Positions 29,821 to 39,434 of a DNA stretch of 64,000 bases are shown here, piece by piece. The DNA lies in the NCBI RefSeq assembly GCF_003633685.1, contig NZ_RBKT01000001.1:5766001-5830000 (forward strand), in the 5' to 3' direction. Source of the stretch: Micromonospora pisi. GTDB taxonomy: Bacteria > Actinomycetota > Actinomycetes > Mycobacteriales > Micromonosporaceae. The position numbers and the translations under genes are program-made. Every line of letters starts with the position of its first letter. The stretch's first letter is position 1. The notes under the pieces are model-generated. The model was not told the DNA's origin and did not search any database. It was given only the letters and a program-made list of their open reading frames with translations.

Positions 29821-31296
29821 ATGAGTGACGTGACCAGGATGACCGCGACGGAGGTCGCGGCCCTTGTCGCCGGTGGCCAGGCGTCCGCGGTCGAGGTGAC
29901 CCAGGCCCACCTCGACCGGATCGCGGCGGTCGACGACCGGGTGCACGCGTTCCTGCACGTCGACACCGAGGGGGCGCTCGCCGCCGCCCGCGACGTCGAC
30001 GCCCGCCGGGCCGCCGGTGAACCGCTCGGCCCGCTCGCCGGGGTCCCGGTCGCGGTCAAGGACGTGCTCACCACCAAGGGTGTGCCGACCACCGCCGGCT
30101 CGAAGATCCTCGAAAACTGGCGCCCGCCGTACGACTCGACCATCGTGTCGCGGCTGCGGGCCGCCGGCACGGTGCCGATCGGCAAGACCAACATGGACGA
30201 GTTCGCCATGGGCTCCTCCACCGAATACTCCGCGTACGGGCCGACCAACAACCCGTGGGACCTGACCCGGATCCCGGGCGGCTCCGGTGGTGGCAGTGCC
30301 GCCGCGCTCGCCGCGTACGAGGCACCGCTCGCCATCGGCTCGGACACCGGCGGCTCGATCCGCCAGCCCGGCGCGGTCACCGGCACCGTCGGGGCGAAGC
30401 CGACCTACGGCGGCACCTCCCGCTACGGGCTGATCGCCTTCTCCTCGTCGCTGGACACCCCCGGGCCCTGCGCCCGTACGGTCGAGGACGCGGCGCTGCT
30501 GCACGCGGTCATCGGCGGACACGACCCGCGCGACTCCACCTCCATCCCGCAGCCGGTGCCGGACGTCGTCGCCGCCGCCCGGCTCGGCGCCAACGGCGAC
30601 CTGACCGGGGTACGGCTCGGCATCGTCACCGAGTTCTCCGGCGAGGGCGCCGAGCCCGGTGTGTTGGCCGCGTTCCGTGACTCGGTCGAGACCCTGACCA
30701 AGCTCGGTGCCGAGGTCGTCGAGGTCTCCTGCCCGAACTTCCAGTACGCGCTTCCGGCGTACTACCTGATCGCGCCGAGCGAGTGCTCCTCCAACCTGGC
30801 CCGCTTCGACGGGGTCCGGTTCGGGCTGCGGGTCGGCGACGACGGTGTGAAGTCGCTCGAAGAGGTCATGTCGCTCACCCGTGACCAGGGCTTCGGCCCC
30901 GAGGTGAAGCGCCGGATCATGCTCGGCACCTACGCCCTCTCGTCCGGCTACTACGACGCCTACTACGGGCAGGCGCAGAAGGTCCGGACCCTGATCACCC
31001 GCGACTTCACCGCCGCGTTCGAGCAGGTCGACGTGCTGATCTCGCCGACCACCCCGTTCGTGGCGTTCCCGTTCGGGTCGCGCACCGGGGACCCGTACCA
31101 GATGTACCTGGCCGACCTCTTCACGATCCCGACCAACCTCTACGGCGGGCCGGCGATCTCGGTGCCCTGCGGGCTCTCCGAAGGGCTGCCGGTGGGTCTG
31201 CAGATCATGGCGCCGACCATGGCCGACGACCGGATGTACCGGGTCGCCGCCGCGCTGGAGTCGGCGGTCGGCACCTTCACCCCGCCGGCACTCTGA
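29821..31296 (+). CDS. gatA: Asp/Glu-tRNA(Asn/Gln) amidotransferase subunit A
   Basis: The glutaminase subunit (amidase-signature family), 491 residues. It frees ammonia from glutamine and channels it to GatB. The Ser-cisSer-Lys triad is intact: Lys80 (VAVKDVL), Ser155 and Ser179 in the Gly/Ser-rich region 153-185. GatA, GatB and GatC correct Glu-tRNA(Gln) and, in some species, Asp-tRNA(Asn), so this organism probably lacks a dedicated GlnRS. Confidence 0.96.
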   Translation: MSDVTRMTATEVAALVAGGQASAVEVTQAHLDRIAAVDDRVHAFLHVDTEGALAAARDVDARRAAGEPLGPLAGVPVAVKDVLTTKGVPTTAGSKILENWRPPYDSTIVSRLRAAGTVPIGKTNMDEFAMGSSTEYSAYGPTNNPWDLTRIPGGSGGGSAAALAAYEAPLAIGSDTGGSIRQPGAVTGTVGAKPTYGGTSRYGLIAFSSSLDTPGPCARTVEDAALLHAVIGGHDPRDSTSIPQPVPDVVAAARLGANGDLTGVRLGIVTEFSGEGAEPGVLAAFRDSVETLTKLGAEVVEVSCPNFQYALPAYYLIAPSECSSNLARFDGVRFGLRVGDDGVKSLEEVMSLTRDQGFGPEVKRRIMLGTYALSSGYYDAYYGQAQKVRTLITRDFTAAFEQVDVLISPTTPFVAFPFGSRTGDPYQMYLADLFTIPTNLYGGPAISVPCGLSEGLPVGLQIMAPTMADDRMYRVAAALESAVGTFTPPAL

Positions 31297-31346
31297 GTAC
31301 GCTTGACCATGCTTTGCCCGGATACCGCTCGAGAGCTGGAGTATTG

Positions 31347-32840
31347 ATGAGCGCGATCGTCCTGCCGTCGTACGACGATGTTGTCGAGCGGTACGAGCCG
31401 GTGATCGGCCTGGAGACCCACGTCGAGCTGGGCACGAACACCAAGATGTTCTGCGGCTGCCCGACCGACTTCGGCGGCGAGCCGAACACCCGGACCTGCC
31501 CGGTCTGCCTCGGCCTGCCGGGGTCGCTCCCGGTCGCCAACAAGGCCGCGATCGAGGCGACCATCCGGATCGGCCTCGCACTCAACTGCACCATCGCCGA
31601 CTGGTGCCGGTTCGCCCGGAAGAACTACTTCTACCCGGACATGCCGAAGAACTTCCAGATCAGCCAGTACGACGAGCCGCTCTGCGTCGACGGCTACCTC
31701 GACGTCGAGGTCCAGGGCAAGACGGTCCGGATCGGCATCGAGCGGGTGCACATGGAGGAGGACACCGGTAAGTCGCTGCACGTCGGTGGCGCCACCGGTC
31801 GTATCCACGGTGCCACCGAGTCGCTGGTCGACTACAACCGGGCCGGTATCCCGCTGGTCGAGATCGTGACCAAGCCCATCCCCGGGATCGGTGCGCTCGC
31901 CCCGGAAACCGCCCGCGCGTACGTCACCGAGCTGCGCGACGTACTCCGCTCCCTCGGCGTGTCGGACGTACGGATGGAGGAGGGGTCGCTGCGCTGCGAC
32001 GTCAACACCTCGCTCAACCGTCCGGGCGATGAGTGGGGCACCCGTACCGAGACCAAGAACGTGAACTCGTTGCGTTCGGTCGAGCGGGCGGTCCGCTCCG
32101 AGATGCTGCGGCAGGCTGCCCTGCTCGACGCCGGCGTGAAGATCATCCAGGAGACCCGGCACTTCCAGGAGGACACCGGCGACACCCGGCCCGGCCGCTC
32201 CAAGGAAACCGCCACCGACTACCGCTACTTCCCCGAGCCGGACCTGGTGCCGATCGCACCGGACCCGGCCTGGGTCGCCGACCTGAAGGCCGCCCTGCCC
32301 GAGCTGCCCCGGGTCCACCGGCAGCGGCTCCAGGAACAGTGGGGCCTCTCCGACCTCGACATGCAGTCCGTACTCAACGCGGGTGCGGTCGAGCTGATCG
32401 AGCAGACGGTTGCCGCCGGCACCACCCCGGCCGGGGCCCGGAAGTGGTGGCTCGGCGAGCTCTCCCGCCGCGCCAACGAGTCCGGTGTCGAGCTGGCCGA
32501 GGTCGGGGCCACCCCCGCCCAGGTCGCCGAACTCCAGCGGCTCGTCGACGAGGGCAAGCTCAACGACAAGCTCGCCCGTACCGTGCTGGAAGGCGTGGTG
32601 GCCGGCGAAGGCGACCCGGCCGAGATCATGGCTGCCCGGGGGCTCGGTGTCGTCTCCGACACGGGTGCGCTGACCGTGGCCGTGGACGAGGCGATCGCCG
32701 CCAACCCCGACATCGCCGCCAAGGTCCGCGAGGGCAAGCTCGCCGCCGCCGGTGCCCTGGTCGGTGCCGTCATGAAGACCACCCGCGGCCAGGCCGACGC
32801 CAAGACCGTCCGCGACCTGATCCTGGAGCGACTGAGCTAG
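31347..32840 (+). CDS. gatB: Asp/Glu-tRNA(Asn/Gln) amidotransferase subunit B
   Basis: The tRNA-binding kinase/transamidase subunit, 497 residues. The N-terminal [19 protein letters not shown], central [16 protein letters not shown] and [12 protein letters not shown] motifs, and a C-terminal YqeY/tail domain from about residue 350 are present. ATG 31347 is the start matching the family; a longer frame from 31314 is unlikely. It is 50 bp after gatA and followed by a strong hairpin. Confidence 0.96.
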   Translation: MSAIVLPSYDDVVERYEPVIGLETHVELGTNTKMFCGCPTDFGGEPNTRTCPVCLGLPGSLPVANKAAIEATIRIGLALNCTIADWCRFARKNYFYPDMPKNFQISQYDEPLCVDGYLDVEVQGKTVRIGIERVHMEEDTGKSLHVGGATGRIHGATESLVDYNRAGIPLVEIVTKPIPGIGALAPETARAYVTELRDVLRSLGVSDVRMEEGSLRCDVNTSLNRPGDEWGTRTETKNVNSLRSVERAVRSEMLRQAALLDAGVKIIQETRHFQEDTGDTRPGRSKETATDYRYFPEPDLVPIAPDPAWVADLKAALPELPRVHRQRLQEQWGLSDLDMQSVLNAGAVELIEQTVAAGTTPAGARKWWLGELSRRANESGVELAEVGATPAQVAELQRLVDEGKLNDKLARTVLEGVVAGEGDPAEIMAARGLGVVSDTGALTVAVDEAIAANPDIAAKVREGKLAAAGALVGAVMKTTRGQADAKTVRDLILERLS

Positions 32841-32912
32841 CTGGCTGGCCCCGGTTTCGCCTCGGCCACCCGCCGGCTGTCCCAGGCGGGGCCGAGGAGT
32901 TGTGCTTCACCC

Positions 32913-32948
32913 GAAGGGTGGTTGCCCCTACCAGGGCAGCCACCCTTC
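32913..32948 (+). terminator. Terminator-like hairpin after gatCAB
   Basis: Fifteen-base arms (32913-32927 and 32934-32948) pair completely apart from one G-T wobble, with a 6-nt loop. It ends about 40 bp before the 3' end of the convergent metallophosphoesterase and could stop transcription from both sides. Confidence 0.75.
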
Positions 32949-32991
32949 CCGCATCCACCCCCACCCACCCCCGCCGGGCGAGGGCGGGGGG

Positions 32992-34713
32992 TTAGCGGGT
33001 GGGGGTGGGTGGTGGGGGTGGGGTGGGGGGGATTACCGGGGGTGGGGTGCCGGGCAGGGATGGGCCCGGGATCGTGCTGCCCGGGGTCGGGGTGGCGCTG
33101 GTGGTGGGGGTCGGCTGCGGCGGCTGCACCAGGTGGCGTTCCAGACTGACCTGGGCCTGACCCGTACCGCCGACCTGGATGTCGTCGTACGCCTGGAGCA
33201 TCCGCTGCTGGTCGAAGTAGAGCACCGAGAGGGCCAGGGGCAGCGGCTTCTCGCCCTCCAACCCGCGTAGCCCGGCACCACCGGTCGAGCCCTGCACCAG
33301 CATCAGGGTCGGGGGCTGTCCTGGCAGTGGGGAGAGCGGGTCGATCTCGCGGTGGTGCACGTGACCGGCGAGCACGAGCGGGCAGGTGCCGTTGAGTGCC
33401 TGCCCGGACGCGGGGTCGTGGACGAGCGCGATGTCGACCGGTGGCTTGGCCGCGCGTACGGTGCTGGCCAGTTTCTCGCCGGCGCCGGTGACCTGCTCGA
33501 TCACCTGGGGGGTGGCCCCGGAACCGTTGGGTGAGGTCTCCTTGTCGGGGGTGAACCGGGGGTCGCCGATCCCGGCGATGGTCAGCCCGGCGACGGTTCT
33601 GACGGTGTTGTCCAGCACGATCGCGTTCGGTTGCCGGGCCACGGCCGCGGCGGTGGCGGCGGAGTCGTGGTTGCCACGGATGAAGACGTACGGCACCTTG
33701 AGCACGCCGATCGAGCCGAGGAAGGACGCCTCCGGCTCGCTGCCCCAGTCGGTGATGTCCCCGGTGTCGATCACGACGTCGATGTCGAACTGCTCGACCA
33801 CGGTACGGATCACCTGCCACCCGGTCGGGTTCAGGTGGATGTCGGAGACGTGCAGTACCCGGGTGGTGCCCTGCGCGGGTTCGAAGACGGGCAGGGCGGA
33901 GACGGTGGTGTAGAGCTTGCTGACGTTGCCGACCAGCCGTTGCACCTGGTCGGCGTACTTGCCGTAGTCGGAGGCGATGCGTCGGGCGTCGCCGACCACC
34001 GCCGGGGCGTTGACCAGGAGCCCTTCGTAGCGGGGTTCCTCGACCGCTTCCGGTCGGAGGCTCAACGCGGCGATGCCGAGACTGCCCCCGGAGATCAGCA
34101 GCGCCAGCCCGCCGGCCCAGGCGACCCGCCGGGTGTTGCGGAACACCAGGATGGCGAGGATCAACGTGCCGAGTACGGCCACGGCGACCGTACGCAGCCC
34201 GACCCGGACCACACCGCTGGTCACGTCGGTGACGGCGGTCTGGCTGGCGCGGGCGATTCCGGCCGGGTCGTCGATGAGTTGTTCGGTCCGGCGCAGGTCC
34301 AGGGAGCCGAGTTGGATGGAGAGGTGGGCCGGTCCGGCGTGGCTGTCGATCTGCAACGAGCCCAGTGGCGGGATGTCGACGCTGGTGCCACCGCTGACCG
34401 TGGGGGTGATCGCCATCTCGGCGCGGAACGGCCCGATGTCGACGTGCATCCGGCCGGCGATCAGCACGCCGCCGACGACGCCCGCGAGGGCGACCAGGAC
34501 GATGCTCAGGGCGAGCCCGGTGCGGCGGGCCGCGACGGAGGTCAGCGCGCGTCGGCAGCCGTGGAGCACCGGCCGTGGTGACCGGCCGATGAGCCGCAGC
34601 ACCGACCCCGCCCCGGTGCGGGCGTTTCGCCACGCCGGTCCGGGTGCACGCCGGTCGGCCGGGACCTGTCCGGTCCCGGCTGCCTGCTCGTCGTCGTTTC
34701 CGTGCCTGTCCAT
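32992..34713 (-). CDS. Membrane-anchored metallophosphoesterase
   Basis: A 573-residue protein. A cytoplasmic N-terminus is followed by a membrane helix (about 65-85), a short external domain, a second helix pair (about 190-240) and a calcineurin-like phosphoesterase domain with the ordered metal ligands HVSDIHLN, DTGDITDWG, IRGNHD, DIALVHDP and LAGHVHH. All five blocks are intact, so it should hydrolyse a phosphoester. The last 50 residues are a Pro/Thr-rich tail encoded by a G-rich (plus strand) tract. ATG 34713 has CATGAT (34720-34725, reverse) 6 nt upstream. The substrate is unknown. Confidence 0.85.
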   Translation of the reverse strand: MDRHGNDDEQAAGTGQVPADRRAPGPAWRNARTGAGSVLRLIGRSPRPVLHGCRRALTSVAARRTGLALSIVLVALAGVVGGVLIAGRMHVDIGPFRAEMAITPTVSGGTSVDIPPLGSLQIDSHAGPAHLSIQLGSLDLRRTEQLIDDPAGIARASQTAVTDVTSGVVRVGLRTVAVAVLGTLILAILVFRNTRRVAWAGGLALLISGGSLGIAALSLRPEAVEEPRYEGLLVNAPAVVGDARRIASDYGKYADQVQRLVGNVSKLYTTVSALPVFEPAQGTTRVLHVSDIHLNPTGWQVIRTVVEQFDIDVVIDTGDITDWGSEPEASFLGSIGVLKVPYVFIRGNHDSAATAAAVARQPNAIVLDNTVRTVAGLTIAGIGDPRFTPDKETSPNGSGATPQVIEQVTGAGEKLASTVRAAKPPVDIALVHDPASGQALNGTCPLVLAGHVHHREIDPLSPLPGQPPTLMLVQGSTGGAGLRGLEGEKPLPLALSVLYFDQQRMLQAYDDIQVGGTGQAQVSLERHLVQPPQPTPTTSATPTPGSTIPGPSLPGTPPPVIPPTPPPPPTPTR

Positions 34714-34817
34714 GTGCAAATCATGACCTGCCCAGCAAGAGATCTTGGGAAACCTGGTGAGGCTGACCGGTTCGCACCTGCTGTGGTGGCGCTGATGCCG
34801 TCCGGGGCGTGGCGCGG

Positions 34818-36005
34818 TCAGCTCCGGCCGGCGCCGCCGCCGGAGAAGACCAGGCGGAGGAGGCGGTCGTCGTCCGCGGCGGGTTTGCCGCGCCCGTCGT
34901 GGTTGGAGGTGGAGATCCAGAGTGAGCCGTCGGGCGCGGTGACGGCGGTGCGGAGCCGGCCGTACTCGCCGTTGAGGATGGCCCGTGGTTGGCCGAGGAC
35001 GCCACCGGCGGCGGTCAGTTCGAGCAGCCAGATCCGTTGACCGCGCAGGCAGGCCGCGGCGAGCAGGTTCTCCACCACGGCGATCCCGGAGCAGGAGGCG
35101 TCCGCGGTGCCCCAGACCGCCAGCGGTTTGCTGAACTTCGGGTCAGTCTCGGCGTCGCCCTGCCCCTCGACGACGGGCCAGCCGTAGTTCTTGCCGGGTT
35201 CGATGAGGTTGATCTCGTCCCAGGTGTTCTGGCCGAACTCGCTGGCGTAGAGCCGCTTGTTCGCGTCCCAGGCGATGCCCTGCACGTTGCGGTGTCCCAG
35301 CGACCAGACCAGGGAGTTGGGGAACGGGTTGCCGGCGGCGGGTTTGCCATCCGGTGTCATCCGGAGGATCTTGCCGCCGAGGCTCTTCGGGTCCTGGGAG
35401 AGGCCACGCTCGGATGCGTCGCCGGTGGTGGCGTAGAGGAAACCGTCCGGGCCGAAGGCGAGCCGGCCGCCGTTGTGGATGCCGGAGAGCGGGATGCCGG
35501 TCACGATCGGCGTGGGTTCGGTGCCGAGGACCAGTTTGGCGATCCGGTTGTCCTCTTCGGTGGAGTAGTAGACGAAGACGGTCTTGTCCTTGTCGTAACC
35601 GGGTGAGACGGCGATCCCGAGTAGGCCGCCCTCACCGGCCGCGTCCACCTCGTCGAGGGTCGCCGCGGTGGTGACCTTCAGCCCGTCCGGGCCGGACTCC
35701 GGTCCGACCTTGAGGATTTTCGCGGTGTCCCGTTCGGTCACCAGTGCGCCGCCGTCGGGCAGGAACGAGATTCCCCACGGCACCCGCAGGCCGGTGGCGA
35801 GCACGGTTGTCGCCACCTGCTGGTCGATGCCACCGGCCCGTGGGGTGGCGGTCACCGAGGGGGTGGGGAAGCGGGGTGGTTCGCCGGCCGGGTCCGGCTC
35901 CGGCTCGCCGAAGGCACATCCGCTGGTCGCGAGGATGGCCGCCGCACAGAGTGCGACCGCCGCGCGGGTCCGGGCGCGGCGCGGGTACGAGGGGCGAACG
36001 CTCAC
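34818..36005 (-). CDS. PQQ-dependent sugar dehydrogenase-like lipoprotein
   Basis: A 395-residue secreted lipoprotein with a twin-arginine-poor signal peptide and a lipobox ATSGC (Cys30). A six-bladed propeller of the glucose/sorbosone dehydrogenase family follows: VPWGISFLPDGGALVTERD, EGGLLGIAVSPGYDKDKTVF, IHNGGRLAFGPDGFLYATTGD and GHRNVQGIAWD. It would oxidise aldose sugars outside the membrane using PQQ; no PQQ biosynthesis gene is present here. GTG 36005 is supported by TAGGCT (36013-36018, reverse) 7 nt upstream; the longer frame from 36326 is not homologous. Confidence 0.85.
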   Translation of the reverse strand: MSVRPSYPRRARTRAAVALCAAAILATSGCAFGEPEPDPAGEPPRFPTPSVTATPRAGGIDQQVATTVLATGLRVPWGISFLPDGGALVTERDTAKILKVGPESGPDGLKVTTAATLDEVDAAGEGGLLGIAVSPGYDKDKTVFVYYSTEEDNRIAKLVLGTEPTPIVTGIPLSGIHNGGRLAFGPDGFLYATTGDASERGLSQDPKSLGGKILRMTPDGKPAAGNPFPNSLVWSLGHRNVQGIAWDANKRLYASEFGQNTWDEINLIEPGKNYGWPVVEGQGDAETDPKFSKPLAVWGTADASCSGIAVVENLLAAACLRGQRIWLLELTAAGGVLGQPRAILNGEYGRLRTAVTAPDGSLWISTSNHDGRGKPAADDDRLLRLVFSGGGAGRS

Positions 36006-36146
36006 CCGGCCCAGCCTAGCCGGACCGCCGGCACAACCTTCGCCATGCTCGATCAACGGGGCACTCTCCTTCGGGGATCCGGCCGATTTACCCGGCGGGT
36101 GAGTCATACCGGGCAGTTGCCGACAGACCCATGCGAAACTGCCGCC

Positions 36147-37760
36147 ATGGTGACCGGGACAGCGACGCGACCCGCCGGGCCGGTGGCAACCAGGGGCGGG
36201 CGTCTCGCGGTCCGGGTCGCGGTCGCGTTCGGCCTGCTCGGTCTGGTCTACCGGCTGGTGCTGCTGCTGGTCGAGGTGCCACCGACGAACAGCGACGAGG
36301 CGACGAGTGGCCTGGTGGCGATGCACCTGGCGCAGGGCCGCGAGTTCCCGCTCTTCTTCTACGGCCAGTACTACATGGGGGCCTTGGAGTCGTACCTGGC
36401 GACGCCGTTGTTCGTCCTCCTCGGCCCCTCCACGCTCGCCCTACGCCTGCCGAACCTGCTGCTCTACGCCGTGTTCCTGGCCCTGGTCTGGCAACTCGCC
36501 CGGCGGCTGTACAGCCCGTGGCTGGCCACCGCCACGGTGGGCCTGCTGGCGCTCGGCTCCGACCGGGTCCTGAAGAACCAGCTCATCGCCGCCGGGGGCT
36601 ATCCGGAGATGAATCCGGCCGGGGCGCTGCTGGTGCTGCTCGCGGTGAACCTCGGCCTCGGGTTCTGGACGGGGTGGCGTCGGCTGGCCGCGTACGGCGT
36701 GTTCGGGCTGGTCGCCGGCCTGACCCTGTGGGACGACTGGTTGGTGCTGCCGTACGTCGGCGCGGCCGGCCTGCTGCTCCTGTTCAACTGGCGGGAGCTG
36801 CGTGGTCGGGCGGGACTGGCGCTCGGCGGCGGCCTGCTGGTGGGGCTGGTGCCGATCGTGGCGCACAACCTGACCGCCGCACCGGAGCATCGGTCGCTGG
36901 CCGTCTACGCCACCCTGGGCGGCGACGCTGTCGTCTCCTGGGCCGACCGGCTCCACGGCGGGGTCCTGTTCGGCCTGTCGATGGGGACCGGGTTCTGCGC
37001 GCCCGGTCGGTGCGCGTCGTGGCAGCTCTGGTGGGGCGTCGCCTATCCGGTGCTGCTGGTGGTCGCGGGGGTGCTCGCGGTGCGGGCGGTACGGGCCGCG
37101 ACCGGCGCCGAGCGGGTACGCCAGGGTGGCAGGTTGGTGTTGCTGGCCGGTGCCGGACTGAGCGTGGCCGCGTACGCCGGCAGCAGCGCCGCCGGTACGA
37201 CCCCGGTGGAGAGTTCCCGTTACCTCTCCTGCCTGTTGATCTCGACCCCGGCAGTGCTCTGGCCGCTCTGGGCGGCGGCGAGCACCGCGTCCCACCCCGG
37301 TACGCGATGGCACGCGCCGGTCCGCTGGGCGGCGTCGGGGCTGCTCGCCGCGATCGTGTCGACGATGGGACTGGCGAGCGTGGCACTGGTCGCCGCGGCG
37401 CCGGGACTGAGCCGGGAGGCGGACCGGCGACGGGAGCTGGTGGCGGCGCTGGACCGGCTCGGCGTCGACCGGTTCTACGGCGGGTACTGGACCTGCAACA
37501 CCATCACCTTCGTGACGCGCGAGCGGCTGGTCTGCGCGGTGATCCGGGACGACCTGCGCGCCGGTTGGGACCGCTACGAGCCGTACCGGGAGCTGGTCGG
37601 GCAGGCCGGGAGCCCGGCGTACGTGTTGCCGGCCGGCTCGCCGTTGAGCGCCGCGGTCGCCGACCACCTGGCCGCCAACGGGGTCGCGGTCCGGACCACG
37701 AGCGTCGCCGGCCACGATGTCTACCAGCCGGCCGGCCCGGTCGACCTGCCGCTGCGCTGA
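36147..37760 (+). CDS. GT-C-like membrane protein (possible polyprenyl-phosphate sugar transferase)
   Basis: A 537-residue polytopic protein with about ten hydrophobic segments. The first extracytoplasmic loop carries TNSDEATSGLVAMHLAQG, an acidic pair at the place of the catalytic Asp in GT39/GT83-type GT-C transferases. A soluble C-terminal domain of about 120 residues follows the last helix. The donor and acceptor are unknown. ATG 36147 has GAAACT (36135-36140) 6 nt upstream. It diverges from the sugar dehydrogenase gene. Confidence 0.7.
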   Translation: MVTGTATRPAGPVATRGGRLAVRVAVAFGLLGLVYRLVLLLVEVPPTNSDEATSGLVAMHLAQGREFPLFFYGQYYMGALESYLATPLFVLLGPSTLALRLPNLLLYAVFLALVWQLARRLYSPWLATATVGLLALGSDRVLKNQLIAAGGYPEMNPAGALLVLLAVNLGLGFWTGWRRLAAYGVFGLVAGLTLWDDWLVLPYVGAAGLLLLFNWRELRGRAGLALGGGLLVGLVPIVAHNLTAAPEHRSLAVYATLGGDAVVSWADRLHGGVLFGLSMGTGFCAPGRCASWQLWWGVAYPVLLVVAGVLAVRAVRAATGAERVRQGGRLVLLAGAGLSVAAYAGSSAAGTTPVESSRYLSCLLISTPAVLWPLWAAASTASHPGTRWHAPVRWAASGLLAAIVSTMGLASVALVAAAPGLSREADRRRELVAALDRLGVDRFYGGYWTCNTITFVTRERLVCAVIRDDLRAGWDRYEPYRELVGQAGSPAYVLPAGSPLSAAVADHLAANGVAVRTTSVAGHDVYQPAGPVDLPLR

Positions 37761-37788
37761 CGGCGCCCGCCGGCTAGGGTCGGCGCCT

Positions 37789-38715
37789 GTGAAGGCATGG
37801 ATCCCGCACGAGCACGGCCGGTCGATGCTCGGCGACATTCCCGACGGGGTGACGGTGCAGTGCGCTCCCGCTCCGGACCAGTTGCCGTCGGATCCGTCCG
37901 GGGTGCGGTTCTGGGTGCCGCCGTTCCTCGCCCCGGCCGAGGTGGTGGGGCTCGCGGCGGAGCTGCCGGACCTGCGGGTGGTGCAGTTGCTCACCGCAGG
38001 GGCGGAGGTCTGGGCCGGTCGGCTGCCGGACGGGGTGCTGCTCTGCGACGCGCGGGGAGTGCACGACTCGCCGACGGCCGAGTGGGTCGTCGCGGCGATC
38101 CTCGCCCGGTTGCGGGCCTTCCCACTCTTCGCCCGCGCGCAGCCCCGCCACGAGTGGGCGTACGCGGAGGCGACGCCGACCGACGAACTCTTCGGCAAGC
38201 GGGTGCTGATCGTCGGTGCCGGGTCGGTCGGGGCGGCGCTGGTGGCCCGCCTGCTGCCGTTCGAGGTCGAGCTGACCCTGGTCGCCCGGACCGCACGGCC
38301 GGCCGAGGGGGTACACGGGGTGGCGGATCTGCCGGGCCTGCTCCCCGCGGCCGACATCGTCGTACTGCTGGTGCCGCTCACCGACCTGACCCGGGGGCTG
38401 GTCGACGCGCGTTTCCTGGCCGCCATGCGCGACGGAGCGCTGCTGGTCAACGCGGCCCGGGGCCCGGTCGCCGACACCGACGCGCTGGTGGCCGAGCTGA
38501 CCACCGGCCGGTTGAGCGCGGCACTGGACGTGACCGATCCGGAGCCGCTGCCCGCCGGTCATCCGCTCTGGGACCTGCCGAACGTGCTGATCACCCCGCA
38601 TGTGGGCGGTTCGGTACGGGGCCTGCTGCCGCGCGCCTACCGGCTCGCCGGTGAGCAGTTGCGCCGCCTCGTGGCGGGTGAGCCGTTGATCAACGAAGTG
38701 GTCGACGGCTACTGA
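37789..38715 (+). CDS. D-isomer-specific 2-hydroxyacid dehydrogenase
   Basis: A 308-residue NAD(P)-dependent dehydrogenase. The Rossmann motif VLIVGAGSVGAALVARLL is seen at about residues 140-157. Catalytic Arg is in VNAARGPVADTD, Glu in DVTDPEPLPAGHPLW and His in ITPHVGGSVRG. It oxidises or reduces a 2-hydroxy/2-keto acid; the substrate is unclear and it is not the SerA at 62998. GTG 37789 has TAGGGT (37775-37780) 8 nt upstream and starts 28 bp after the preceding gene. The stop codon lies in a tandem duplication. Confidence 0.85.
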   Translation: MKAWIPHEHGRSMLGDIPDGVTVQCAPAPDQLPSDPSGVRFWVPPFLAPAEVVGLAAELPDLRVVQLLTAGAEVWAGRLPDGVLLCDARGVHDSPTAEWVVAAILARLRAFPLFARAQPRHEWAYAEATPTDELFGKRVLIVGAGSVGAALVARLLPFEVELTLVARTARPAEGVHGVADLPGLLPAADIVVLLVPLTDLTRGLVDARFLAAMRDGALLVNAARGPVADTDALVAELTTGRLSAALDVTDPEPLPAGHPLWDLPNVLITPHVGGSVRGLLPRAYRLAGEQLRRLVAGEPLINEVVDGY

Positions 38716-38748
38716 GTCGACGGGGCCGACGGCTACTGAGCCGACGGG
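38703..38748. repeat. Tandem 24-bp duplication over a stop codon
   Basis: Two 22-base units (38703-38724 and 38727-38748) differ at one position and each contains the codons for Asp-Gly-Tyr and a TGA. The first is the end of the dehydrogenase gene; the second is non-coding duplicate. It looks like replication slippage. Confidence 0.8.
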
Positions 38749-38756
38749 ACCCCGCA

Positions 38757-39149
38757 CTACGCGGAGGGGGGCTGGTCCTCCGTACCGAGGACGTGCTGAC
38801 CGCTCGCCGCGACCAGCCGGGGCAGGCCGGCGGCGGGCACCGCGGGAAGCAGGACCATCCGGTCGTCGGTGAGCGAGGCGATCACCCGGCGACGGTCGTC
38901 GACGCCGAGTTCGACCACCTCGTGCCAGGGAATGAGGCGCTGCCCGAACAGCGCCCGGATCTTCACCCCGGCGCGGTCCGCGTCGGTCCCGGCCCGCCAG
39001 GCCCAGATCCCGATCAGCAGCGGGATGAGCAGTATGGGGGTGAAGTACCAGGCCGCGCTCGCCAGCGGCAGGGCGCCGATGAACGCGATCGCGGCGGCCA
39101 CCCAGATCGCCTGGCTGTACCGAAAATGAACCGAGTCGGTGCTGCTCAC
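38757..39149 (-). CDS. PH domain-containing membrane protein
   Basis: A 130-residue protein with two membrane helices (about 15-55) followed by a bacterial PH-like domain (GVKIRALFGQRLIPWHEVVELGVDDRRRVIASLTDD). Such small proteins are common in actinobacteria next to metabolic genes; function unknown. The GTG start has AGGGAG directly upstream and GAAACT (39156-39161, reverse) 6 nt away, fitting a leaderless mRNA. A longer frame upstream from 39329 is not protein-like. Confidence 0.75.
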   Translation of the reverse strand: MSSTDSVHFRYSQAIWVAAAIAFIGALPLASAAWYFTPILLIPLLIGIWAWRAGTDADRAGVKIRALFGQRLIPWHEVVELGVDDRRRVIASLTDDRMVLLPAVPAAGLPRLVAASGQHVLGTEDQPPSA

Positions 39150-39434
39150 CTCCCTAGTTTCGCACCCGACCCTGATCTCCGTACGGGTGGGCGGCGGGCA
39201 GGCCCGGCAACCGACGACGGAATGGGTAGTCGGAGCATTACAAAAAGTGAGTGGGGTTACGCGAATATCGCTACCGGGGCGTAACTCCGCCCCGGCTCGA
39301 TCGTTGACGGTTGATAGGTGTGCCTCCACCGTCTGCCGGGCGCACCCGCGCTACCCGCCCCACCAGTGCCACCAGTGCCAGCCGTTCCGCCCGCACCAGT
39401 CCGTCCCATGCCCCCTGCAGAAGGCGACATCGCC

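Noticed and set aside
31303-31326. Internal promoter between gatA and gatB (TTGACC with GATACC)
   Set aside because: The spacing is only 12 bp, too short for a sigma-70-type promoter.
39318-39434. N-terminal extension of the PAS-GGDEF-EAL protein from GTG 39318
   Set aside because: The added residues are Pro-rich and not family-like, and GAAGG fits GTG 39435 better; the choice remains uncertain.
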